The notes beneath the pieces are model-generated. The model was not told where the DNA came from, searched no databases, and was given only the letters and a program-made list of their open reading frames with translations. 64,000 nt of DNA, taken from assembly GCA_001695595.3 (NCBI GenBank), contig MBPM02000003.1, positions 1,798,001 to 1,862,000 of the forward strand. Reading direction: 5' to 3'. How positions within the stretch are numbered: the stretch's first letter is position 1; the number at the start of each line of letters is the position of its first letter. Positions 36,081 through 46,480 of the stretch are shown in pieces. The translations under genes were made by a program, and so were the position numbers. Source of the DNA: Plasmopara viticola (lineage: Eukaryota > Oomycota > Peronosporomycetes > Peronosporales > Peronosporaceae).

Positions 36081-39000
36081 TAGTCTTTTTAACAAATGTC
36101 ATAGCAGTAGATTTATCCAAAAGTTCTATATATATTTGGCCATGCCTTGGTGATTTTCTGCTCCGCTCGCAATGATCGCTGCTTTTGAAGAATTTCCTCC
36201 TGTTTCCATTAACGTGTGGGTTTGAAGATCCATGTGGACTTGCACGCCAACGCCACCACAAATTATGATCAAGAATTGTTGTAAATAAAGAGTTTTGTCA
36301 AATCTCAAAGTTATAGTGCTTTCACGTGTCGAAAACTTAATTGTGCTCGTGAAAATCATACATCGCGTCATTGATTCGTGAACAACTTGATCCAATACAC
36401 TTCAGAAGATTTTTAGCTGTGATTCTCAATTTTTGCAATTTCTTACGGTCAAAATGATTACTTAACCCCCACAACTTGTAATTTTACCATCTTCTGGCTG
36501 CAGTTGGCTTGATGCAATTGAACCCGTCCTAAACGTTTTCTTAGCCCTCGCAAGAAAAACATCCATGGTGGACTTGCCATCTTTATAATCATTATGAACA
36601 GATTGGGTAACGTGAAAATGATGCGCCGCTTGATTATAGGCGACATGCATGACTGTGACCAGAGAGCTCGAAAAGCAACTTGCGTTGTCAGACCAATGGT
36701 GATTATTGTACTTAGTTGTAGCGTTCGCATCATGAGGTGCTACCATGACTATATTTTCTTGCTAGTTGTCACCATTCAGAATGGGATTAATGCACACTTT
36801 GCTCTAGAAAGACCTTTGATTTGAGCTCATGATCTATACTATTTTATTGCATCTGCTGTCATCGTGTAATTCATGACAGTGTCCCACACAATTCGTAAAA
36901 CAATTCATTTGTCATTTGAGTACGCGAAGCTATAAATAGTTAATTATGGGCCATCGCAATTACGGGCAATGAAGAATCAGGATACTTTGAAGAGGAAGTC
37001 TGGAGAACGGCTAGCACCAATTTGGAAGGCGGCAGGCGTGTGAAGAGTCAAATTCCGACACAGGGAGTAATCATAAAAAAATTATCGAGTCTAATATATT
37101 TGAATTGTATCCGACAGTTACCGTTGGAAATAATACCAGCCTCGGCAAATTTCTCACGTAACCATTTTAGCTTCTCCAAAGTGCACGACTGTCAAGGTCA
37201 AGCTCTTTGTCAGTTACGATTAATGCTACATACACACATAAGCTTCTTTTCCAGAAATTTCTTGCAAGTAACAAGACCGACTACAACCTCGGCGGTAGTA
37301 TCCAGCTTTCTACACGAGAATAGTTTTGGTGTGTTGCGCCATTCTTCCTCAAACACTAGCTAACTTTCAAGACAGGCAAAAATATTGTGGAGTGTACGTT
37401 GCTTACCCATGAATACATCAAATACAAATACAGAAGGGATGCTAATTGGTCACGCAGCAATCAACGGAAAGGAGGCTTCTGCAGCACTATCAATACAAAC
37501 TATGTTAATTTTACACTTTTCACAGCTGCTGACATCTCTTACACCATTGCGCCAGCGCTAAAAGAACACTTTGCTTTTCAGTCAATAATATGTATCCATC
37601 TGTCCACTCACAAAATTATGACGCCATCTGCATCTAGCGGACTAATTCTGACAATGTGCGCTTCGGAGGTAAGCTCAAGTCGACTTTACTTCGCTTACCA
37701 TGGCTTAACTGTCCGGTAACGTAGACAAAAAGACTATTTTTTATCTATCCAGCGCCTTGATTAGTGTGAGTACACAGTACGCGGTGGTACAAATGACGAC
37801 CAACCGACACGCGCGCAGTCTATACACATTAAGAAAAGTTACTGGATGCGGATTCACCTCAAGTGCAATAGTAGGTGATTGTGTGGTGCCGGCCACCGCC
37901 ACCTCTGGGCATCGTGCTCTATGCCCTGTCCCGCTTAGTAGGAAATGTAGTCAATCCTACGCCCACGCAGGTTGACTCGAACTCATTTGAAAGGCCCCGA
38001 AACGAACTTAAGGACTTTTTACATCCGTCAAAAAGGCAGTTTACTCCATTCGAAAGATTTGTCGACTTTCAAGAGCCAATATGGGTAGCTGCATTTGCTG
38101 GAACGGACCATAGTTTTTAACCGCTGCAAGCAAATTTGAGTTTTAGCTTCCGGGCCCAGTTAGTACGGTCTCCGGTATTGCCAGTGGTGCACCTGCTAAA
38201 GATTAAAAGTAATATTTGAGGTCTATACGTTAGGAGAAAACAAAAACACATAATCTTCATCCTAAGTACAAGCGGTTGGTACAGTCACATATACGGTTGA
38301 GGGGAGCGTTGCTTTTGCGCTCTCACGCGAAGGCAGTCGGGTCTATAATTGGTCATTTATACGATAAAGTGCTACATTTGAGGGTAGAGATCGAAAGAAC
38401 AGGTGATTATTCATGTTTCTGCCTCCTTCCTTCCATCCATCCTGATACCACGCACCTACAGAAAGCGACATTAAAGTTAGCGGTCATGACACTCTCATGA
38501 GACTGAAGCTCTTGACAGGCTCTTCCTTTTCATCGCCGGAGCTAAGCACCTTAAAACTTAGCAATCCTTAAAGGATGAGAGAGCAGGGGTAGACGGCTGG
38601 ACCACATATAAGTGCACGGCGTAATGATAATCTATTTCGATTTTGGTACACTACAAACCTCGCGCGCCAGAGGACACTTACAGTCAGCCAAATAGCAGAT
38701 CGAAATCGCAAAACATTTTTAGCTTGGACGAGAATGTCCTCGCTATACTTGGCTTAAATATCCTGAGAGTTCCGAATATCATTCATCAGAGAAATTCCCA
38801 AAGAGAGACGCACCATTTAAACTCTTACCTGGTAGGGAAGCAAGGCCCGAGGTTGACCTCGTGTCAGGCATAAATTGCTCTGTCGCCAGTAAATGACCAA
38901 TCCAAAATCTACGTACTTGTCACTGTTGATCCGTATTCAAACTCGAACAAAACGTAGCAAATACTTCAACTACGTCACTCCAAACATACAGCGAACGTTG

Positions 39001-42000
39001 TCCACAATGAGCACACTGCATGCCATTTGTTAAGCATCGTCGATATCGCGCTTTCATAACCTTGGCTAGCAGCTAGTTCTACCTTGCGGGTACATTTCAC
39101 GGCGATCAATGTTCTTTGGACTACGTGCCGCTCCACTTGCGTCGTCTTATATATTTTATTGATGTCTTCGTCGAAAGCCGGTCATGCATCTCACAGCATA
39201 CAGCGATTTCTGTCTAAAAAAGGAATTGCTCCGTGGTACACATGCAACTCTGCGCTAAGCGTTAGGTACTTTCTCGGCTTAAAGCCAATCATATCACCAA
39301 TGACGCGCAGCGGGTGCTGCTTCTTACATGATTGCTTCGTAATTCGTATGCGACTTCACGCATAGTCGCCCGTGCTGCCTTGGCTTGAAGGCCGCCATGT
39401 CATCACCTGTATGCAGGGAATGCTTTTCATTCGGGAATTAACGTACCACTCTACCTTCCAAACTCGTGTCCGTCAGGTATTATTTTCAACATTTCAATGT
39501 CCAATTCGATGACCAACTCGTTCTAGGGTTGATGAGAATAGAATTTGAGCATCCTAACAGAGGCGACTTATGACCCATCAAAGCTTCGCTGGGAGCAAAG
39601 AGGGTAGCACAAAAGGTCTGACTTCTCATCAACTTAGTGTTTGTAATGGTTCAACGACACTATAAAAGGATGAGGTCATACTTTGTATACCAAAAAGTAC
39701 TATAGGAACAAAGTCGAGAAATATTTCACCTGGATCATCCGTGATCTTAGATACTTTCTATCAGTGACAATGTCACGCTGGTGTTTTCAGTATACGGCCC
39801 AATTTTGTGAATCGTAGAGCGTCAGAATGTAATCAATCGTGCTAGAGTTGACAAGGACAGGCCGTAGTCACTTTTTCACGGTTGCTTCTAAGCCCCAAGT
39901 CAGGCTTGCAAGCACGATTAGTATTATAGAGCACGAAGCTTGTCAGACCAACGTCAACATCCTTTATAACTTCACGTAACTTCTTCTATTCAGCATGTCA
40001 CACCTCACCCATTGGGTGCTGCTATTTCCCGGCGGCCTATAAAGCGACTGATTTGGCCGTGGGTTTTATGCTTTTCTAGTCTTGGTACGCCTGGTACAAA
40101 GATAACATTAACCGCAAATCGTGGACGTAATTACATATAAACATCGACGGGTGCGCGTTAACTGCCGGGTCAATCTTCTTATTATCAGCGCAGCAGAGAT
40201 CTATGTGGACCAGGTTACCCGATGGACCCAAATTGCTACACGTTACCACCTGCCGTTACCGCCTGTAAGTACACTCGGCAACCAATGCCTTTTTACGGAA
40301 AATATTTATAAGAGGTCGGTATATGCGGAAAACATTCGTCTGAGCAAAGGTTGTGTGCAGTCCATCATTAAAGGTGGTGACCGCAACCTCTTCCGAAAGG
40401 GAACCACTAAACTATTCAGCCAGCAGAGCTTGTTGCTCCTGAGCAAATGATTCAATTTGTCGTCTTACCTTAATGGATTGAAAGAAAGAAATGGGTGCAT
40501 AATGAAGTGATCAAGTGATCTGCATCAGCCGACTCTTCAGCATATTCAAGGTAAATGCTGTTTTAACCCGAGGGATTGTCGTTCGCGCGCTCTCTTACCT
40601 GGCTTCAAATCGGCAACATTGCCAAAACCAATACGTTTTTAGTATGTCTCATTTGAAGCAAAAATTCGTTTCTCTCTTCCTATCGAAGGTCTGTACGCTC
40701 ACAAAAGCTACGAGCTCGGGCATGGAGATCCTTTAGACACACATTAACGCACGGTCTAAAGACCGCTGACATCTATGACGTTGTCTTATCAGTCGACCCA
40801 GGCTATTGCTTTCTCGCCACAGCGTTTCCAGATATAAGTCAGATATGTCCATGCCAAGACTAAAAAGGCCTCTGAGCTGTTGAAAGCTCTGGCTTTAATA
40901 AACAGATATTTTTAGCCTTCGAGTGTTTAGAAGCGATTCATTAGTTAGTCAAACTGAATCTCAATTTATTCGGTACACCAGAGAAATTGTTTTAGTTGGC
41001 GGCAATCGATTGTGGCTTGCGCTTTTCGCCAAGCGACATATCAAGTTGAGACAGAAAACAAAATGGGGTTGTCTATTAGCACGTACTTACAGCAGTGAAC
41101 TGCTACTAGATCCTTTTAGAGAGCTATCAAGCTCTCGGGGGTTACGTTCTACGGAAGCAACATTTATTGCTTCGGCTGTGGTAAATTAAGCAACGATGGC
41201 TGTGTCGTTTGCCTAAGAGCTTTGGAGGGTCGCTGGTAGCAGCTGTGCTCTCAAAGCCAGGTAAAAGCTGGCTGCGAGTGCCTAGTTATGAAGACTTAGT
41301 CCTCATGCTATGTGCACGCTCGTTTGGACTGGACTCGAGCCAGCGAGTCTATTGCCTTCATCCTTCAAGGTGAAGCCATCCAAGCACTTCGGAGGAGCGA
41401 TCATGTATGCAGTACTACTCTTCTTAAAGAGCAATTGGACTCGGCTTCTTAATTGTTGGTGCTTGCACCTAAACGGGTTGGTGCAAGACGGAGCTACCCC
41501 TTGGCCATTCATCAGCACCGTTACTTTTTTTGCAGGCAAGAGAGCGTGATTGCTAGCAGAGCTCAAGCTTCACCGGAATGAATGTTGCTTTTAATTGCAC
41601 CTTGATGTGTTTGTAGGACACAGAGCACTCAGGTGAAGAGCCCAGATATAAGCCCGGTTTTCTTAGTAAACTCTCACACACCTGCGCATCCGTGGCCAAG
41701 GCTTTCGTAGAGGCTATCTATACCTCCTCAATCCAGAAGAGAAGGTTTTTGCTTTTCCTCCTTTTGAAAATTAAAGCCTCAAGCCTCACTGCTTAAAGAG
41801 CTCAGGAAGCAAAAGATTTGCACGTACAATCTAAGCCATGACGCGTTACAGTTGCTTAACAGCAGGAAGAACCACAAATGCAGCCACCTCCGCGGGCCCA
41901 AATCGAACAAGTCTTTCGAGCTGTGCGATCCGCTCGTCCGGCAGATGCGAAAAGGTAACTATATCCGTTTTAGGACCTTGCGATGGTTCAAATAGTTAGC

Positions 42001-43186
42001 CTACCTAGCACATGCGTCGTAATGATTGTAAGGGCTACCAGGTATGACGAGTGACCTTACACAAAGGAGGCGTACACGAAGGTACATGACCTTCTGTTGA
42101 GCGACCGTTTGCCAACCTATGTAATAAAATACAATCTAATGGCTGATCAATTTAGTTGCAATGTAATCTTCTGGGTCCTATCGATTATTATTTACATGCA
42201 GTAACATCTCGCACTTACGAGTATTTTCCGTTATCCAAACTGGTAAAATACCGATAGAGCCATTCCTTTACGACTCCTTTTAACGCCAAATTAGACGGTC
42301 GACTTTGAGATACCAAATTGTCAAGAAAAAGGGCATTTTATGGGTGCGCATATTAAGGTGACAAGAAAAGGTCAATCAGGATTCCTTTTCAACAGTTTAC
42401 CTGATCAAGGCAACTACACAGTGTGCAGTAATGACACAGTGTGCAGTAATGAAAGCTTATAAGATGAAAGCGTTGGGGCATATCAGGAGACCGCGCTGCT
42501 TTTTGCACAAAAGGAGCTAAGGAATTGTCAAATGGCGCACAATCCGGATAGCAGGATGCGCATATAAATCATCGTAGGTCTGACTTTGCCAGTGGCCGTG
42601 GTTCGTAATTCCGTAAGCATAATTCTCGGCAGGCACCTCCCTCTCCATGAATCAAGAGATAGATAAAATTGACACTTGCGTGTCAGGCCACGGTTGTGAT
42701 GCTGCCAAGAAAAGAGTCAAAGCGACCGCTTTATACCGATCGCTCCATTTGATCTTGCTACAGTAGTATCTACCCTCTCGTAAGCAATACTTTGGTGCGA
42801 TCCAAAGCCAAGAACTTTGTGACGATTTGTGGCTGTCTGGCTTCGAGTGGTGAACACATATTGAGGCTGTCCATCGTGGACTTGGTGTACACACCGGTCT
42901 GCCCTGTTAGGCGCGCACCTACCATCGTGGGTACAAGTAGACGCCGACCATACGTTGACATGCACGACATTGTACTGCTGCGTCCACGTGCTTCCACGTC
43001 TGCGATATGCGACAATCACAACACGGGATCAAATGATTTGCCGTGCAAGCAGTTGCGTCCTAGTCCTAGTGTCTCAACTGCCCTCCGAATCATCAATACT
43101 TGTCGAAAAGTGAGATTTCATCCACCATACCATACCTTTGATTGGCTCGTTTAAAAACGAATCTTTGCGGCAAAAGGGAGAGGATT
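36081..43186. other. Gene-poor tract before the H+-ATPase
   Basis: No gene is supported in about 7 kb. The longest frames are 100-120 codons (37022-37363, 40121-40450, 42792-43154) and none shows a recognisable domain. Some stretches, such as 36460-36750 minus and 42650-43020 minus, look like broken coding sequence and may be relics. A small 18-bp tandem duplication is at 42416-42451. Confidence 0.45.
42416..42451. repeat. 18-bp tandem duplication
   Basis: ACACAGTGTGCAGTAATG is present twice, head to tail, at 42416-42433 and 42434-42451, without mismatch. Confidence 0.9.
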
Positions 43187-43206
43187 GCTCACTTCTCGTT
43201 TTTCCC
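43187..43206 (+). promoter_or_regulatory. Oomycete-type initiator plus flanking T-rich element of the H+-ATPase gene
   Basis: GCTCACTTCTCGTTTTTCCC lies 49-68 bp upstream of the ATG at 43255. It resembles the oomycete core promoter, an initiator of the YTCANTYY kind followed by a T/C-rich flanking region. The distance fits a short 5' leader. Confidence 0.5.
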
Positions 43207-43220
43207 GCTTCGCGCCACAC

Positions 43221-43239
43221 CTCTCTCTCTCTCTCTCTC
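43221..43239 (+). repeat. CT dinucleotide repeat in the H+-ATPase leader
   Basis: Nine CT units plus one C lie 16 bp upstream of the start codon, inside the probable 5' leader. Pyrimidine-rich leaders are common in highly expressed genes, but no role is shown here. Confidence 0.9.
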
Positions 43240-43254
43240 GCCTCGGTCGTTTCC

Positions 43255-46152
43255 ATGTCGGAGAAGAGTCCGCTGCTCGCGAATGGCGACGAAAACTCGT
43301 ACAGTGGCTTGAGCAATGATGATCGCTTTTACATGGGCGTAGACAAGCGTTCGCTGCTCGATACGGGCGAAGCAGGGCTCAGTACGGTGGAGGCCACGCG
43401 CCGTCTCAAGATTTTTGGACCCAACGAGCTCGAGAGCAGGGAAAAGAGTCCGTGGCTCAAACTTGCCGAGCAATTTTGGGGCCCCATGCCGATTATGATT
43501 TGGCTTGCTATCCTCGTCGAGGCCATTACCCGCGACTTGCCCGATTTCTTCGTCCTCCTCTTCTTACAGCTCCTCAACGGCACCGTTGGCTGGTACGAAG
43601 AGCTCAAGGCCGGGAATGCCGTCGCGGCACTGAAAGCAAGTCTCAAACCCGAGGCACAAGTCATTCGCGATGGCGTCCACCAGACAATCAACGCGGCACT
43701 CTTGGTCCCGGGCGACCGCATCACACTGTCGGCTGGCTCTGCCGTACCGGCCGACTGCGACTTGTGCGAGGGCAACCCAGTGCAGATTGACCAAGCCGCG
43801 TTGACGGGCGAGTCCTTTCCCGTGACCATGGCCACGGGGGACAATGCCAAGATGGGATCGACCGTCGTCCGGGGGGAGATTGAAGCGGTCGTGTCGGCCA
43901 CGGGTGGCTTGACTTTCTTTGGCAAGACGGCAAGTCTCATCTCGTCCGTCGACGAAGTGAGTCACTTTCAAAAGATTCTCATCCGCATCACCATGTTCCT
44001 CATGGCCATTTCGTTCGTCCTCGTGGGCTTTTGCCTCGGGTACCTCATTTACAACGGCGAAGATTTCCTCGAAGCCATTGCCTTTGCCGTCGTCTTGCTC
44101 GTCGCCTCGATTCCAATTGCCATGCAAGTCGTATGCACTTCGACCATGGCGCTCGGCTCGCGGAAATTGGCCGAAGAAAAGGTCATTGTGACCCAACTCC
44201 AGTCGATCGAAACGCTCTCTGGCATGAACATGTTGTGTTCCGACAAGACGGGGACCTTGACCCGCAACAAGATGGAGTTGCAAGATGATTTGCCCATTTT
44301 CCACCCCAGTGCCACGCGTGAAGAAGTGCTCATTACGGCAGCCCTTGCGGCCAAGTGGAAAGAGCCTCCCAAAGATGCCCTCGATACGCTCGTGTTGAAC
44401 GCGATTGACTTGCGTCCATTGGACCAGTTTACAATGATGGACCACATGCCATTCGATCCGTCTGTCAAGCGGACCGAGTCCTTGATCCGCGGTCCGGACG
44501 GGGAAGTGTTTAAGGTGACAAAAGGGGCGCCACAGATCATTCTTGCGCTCGCTCACAACGTAACCGAGATCCAAGAAGAAGTGGAACTCAAAGTGCTCGA
44601 CTTGGCCAGGCGTGGGATCCGTTCACTTGCCGTAGCTCGTACGTCCAAAGAAGAAGCGAATGGAGGATGGGTCTTCCTCGGGATCATGACGTTCCTCGAC
44701 CCGCCTCGTCACGACACGAAGCGTACGATTGAATTGGCTCATGAAAACGGCATTGGCGTCAAGATGATTACGGGAGACCAGGCTGCGATTGCTGTTGAGA
44801 CGTGTCGGATGCTTGGAATGGGAACGACGATATTGGGCACCGATGTCTTGCCCACTGCGAATGTCCAAGACGGGCTATCCACGACCTTAGGATCCGACTA
44901 TGGTGCAATTGTCGAAAGCGCCGATGGGTTTGCCCAAGTCTTTCCCGAACACAAGTTTTTGATCGTGGAAGTATTGCGTCAACGTGGCTGGGTCTGTGGT
45001 ATGACGGGAGACGGTGTGAACGACGCTCCTGCACTCAAGAAAGCGGACGTCGGAATTGCAGTTGAAGGCTCGACGGATGCTGCACGTGCGGCCGCTGACA
45101 TTGTCCTCACTCAACCAGGTCTATCGGTCATTATCAATGCCATTACGCTGTCCCGTAAGATCTTCCAGCGCATGCGCAATTACGTGACGTACCGTATTGC
45201 GTGCACGATCCAATTGCTCATGTTTTTCTTCATCTCGGTGCTACTCTTCCATCCCGACAGTTGCCGTTTCCAACACTTTGTTCCACACGTGGGTGGTTGT
45301 CCATACATGCAAAATGACAGTACCGAGGCGGTCGACCCGTACTTTAAATTGCCAGTGATTGCTCTCGTGCTGATTACAATCTTGAATGACGGTACGATCA
45401 TTTCGATTGCCTACGACAACGTCGTGCCTTCCAAGCGCCCCGAAACGTGGAACTTGCCGCGTATCTACTGGGTGTCGACTGCACTTGGTCTCATTGCCGT
45501 CGCAAGCTCGCTACTGCTTCTCTTTTGGGGACTTGACTCGTGGAACAAGGATGGAATGCTTGCGTACATTGGGGTCGGCAATCTACCGTATGACCAGGTG
45601 ATGATGATGATGTATCTCAAAATCTCATTGTCCGACTTTATGACAGTCTTTACTGCCCGAACCGAAAGTCTCTTCTTCACGCGTGCTCCTGGCCGTCTTC
45701 TTGCTATTGCGGCGTGCTTTGCCACAGTCGTATCGACGCTTTTAGCTGTATACTGGCCATTCACAGAGATGCAAGCGATTTCATTCAAATTGGCGGGTTT
45801 CGTGTGGGTCTACTGTCTCTGCTGGTTCCTCATTCAAGACCTGGGCAAAGTGCTCTTGATCTTCTTGTTGGAACACGTAGACCACATGAACATATTTGAA
45901 CGCAAGGTGAGCAGCAAAAAGTACGTCAAGCACGAAGCTCAGCGCCAGAATCGTATCCGCATGGGGTCGACTCTGCTGGCCAACGACTCGTTCATGCGTG
46001 GATCATTTATGGCTGGGCGTCCAGTAGGAAGCTCCTTTGCGGAGCGCAGCATGACGTTGGAACAGGCGATGGACCGCCTCACGCGTATTGAGGCTGAAGT
46101 CAAGGTGATTCGCGCCGTGATTCAAAGCGCGTCGGGTACTGCTAGGGGGTAA
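43255..46152 (+). CDS. Plasma-membrane H+-ATPase, P-type P3A
   Basis: This single exon codes 965 residues. The frame stays open upstream to 43138, but MSEKSPLLANGDEN at 43255 is the likely start because the promoter-like element and CT run lie before it. The pump exports protons and builds the membrane potential that drives secondary transport. Landmarks: LTGESFP (residues 183-189) in the actuator domain, the phosphorylated Asp330 in CSDKTGTLT, KGAP for nucleotide binding, MITGDQAA, and TGDGVNDAPALK (584 onward). TM6 has ILNDGTIISIAYDNV, close to the P3A pattern that carries the proton-binding Asp. Between TM5 and TM6 there is a loop of about 35 residues with three cysteines that fungal and plant pumps lack. 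The C-terminal tail is short and basic, ending in a helix (LEQAMDRLTRIEAEVKVI) that may be autoinhibitory. Confidence 0.95.
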   Translation: MSEKSPLLANGDENSYSGLSNDDRFYMGVDKRSLLDTGEAGLSTVEATRRLKIFGPNELESREKSPWLKLAEQFWGPMPIMIWLAILVEAITRDLPDFFVLLFLQLLNGTVGWYEELKAGNAVAALKASLKPEAQVIRDGVHQTINAALLVPGDRITLSAGSAVPADCDLCEGNPVQIDQAALTGESFPVTMATGDNAKMGSTVVRGEIEAVVSATGGLTFFGKTASLISSVDEVSHFQKILIRITMFLMAISFVLVGFCLGYLIYNGEDFLEAIAFAVVLLVASIPIAMQVVCTSTMALGSRKLAEEKVIVTQLQSIETLSGMNMLCSDKTGTLTRNKMELQDDLPIFHPSATREEVLITAALAAKWKEPPKDALDTLVLNAIDLRPLDQFTMMDHMPFDPSVKRTESLIRGPDGEVFKVTKGAPQIILALAHNVTEIQEEVELKVLDLARRGIRSLAVARTSKEEANGGWVFLGIMTFLDPPRHDTKRTIELAHENGIGVKMITGDQAAIAVETCRMLGMGTTILGTDVLPTANVQDGLSTTLGSDYGAIVESADGFAQVFPEHKFLIVEVLRQRGWVCGMTGDGVNDAPALKKADVGIAVEGSTDAARAAADIVLTQPGLSVIINAITLSRKIFQRMRNYVTYRIACTIQLLMFFFISVLLFHPDSCRFQHFVPHVGGCPYMQNDSTEAVDPYFKLPVIALVLITILNDGTIISIAYDNVVPSKRPETWNLPRIYWVSTALGLIAVASSLLLLFWGLDSWNKDGMLAYIGVGNLPYDQVMMMMYLKISLSDFMTVFTARTESLFFTRAPGRLLAIAACFATVVSTLLAVYWPFTEMQAISFKLAGFVWVYCLCWFLIQDLGKVLLIFLLEHVDHMNIFERKVSSKKYVKHEAQRQNRIRMGSTLLANDSFMRGSFMAGRPVGSSFAERSMTLEQAMDRLTRIEAEVKVIRAVIQSASGTARG

Positions 46153-46480
46153 AGTGGCCTCGCTAAGCGCTATGCAATTGACGTGATGCTCGCCACACCA
46201 TACAAAGTACCAGGTACGGAGCAAGTGTTCATCGTTTCGTGAACTATTGTTAGCATGCATTGACGAATTGGAGTTCATACGTTGCAAATAATGAATGAGT
46301 TTGGCGTTGTTAACATGCGGGTCGTTTGTGTCCAAAACCATGTACCAATGAACCAATTAATTGTAATCTTAGGCGTCGATTCGATGAATCGGACTCTGAA
46401 TTTAGAGTATCACTTGTAGAAAAAGATGCAGAACTCTTATTTGTCGAAAAAAGGGTAGCACGAACGTCACTCACGACACG
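46153..46480. other. Intergenic region upstream of the SulP gene
   Basis: The 328-bp gap holds the 3' region of the H+-ATPase and the promoter of the SulP gene. CGTCACTCACGACACG just before the ATG is a weak initiator candidate. No gene is seen. Confidence 0.5.

Noticed and set aside
42792..43154. 120-codon plus-strand frame before the H+-ATPase
   Set aside because: No recognisable domain, and similar-length frames exist on the other strand; probably chance or decayed sequence.
43564..44574. 336-codon minus-strand frame
   Set aside because: It is the antisense shadow of the H+-ATPase gene, driven by its biased third codon positions.
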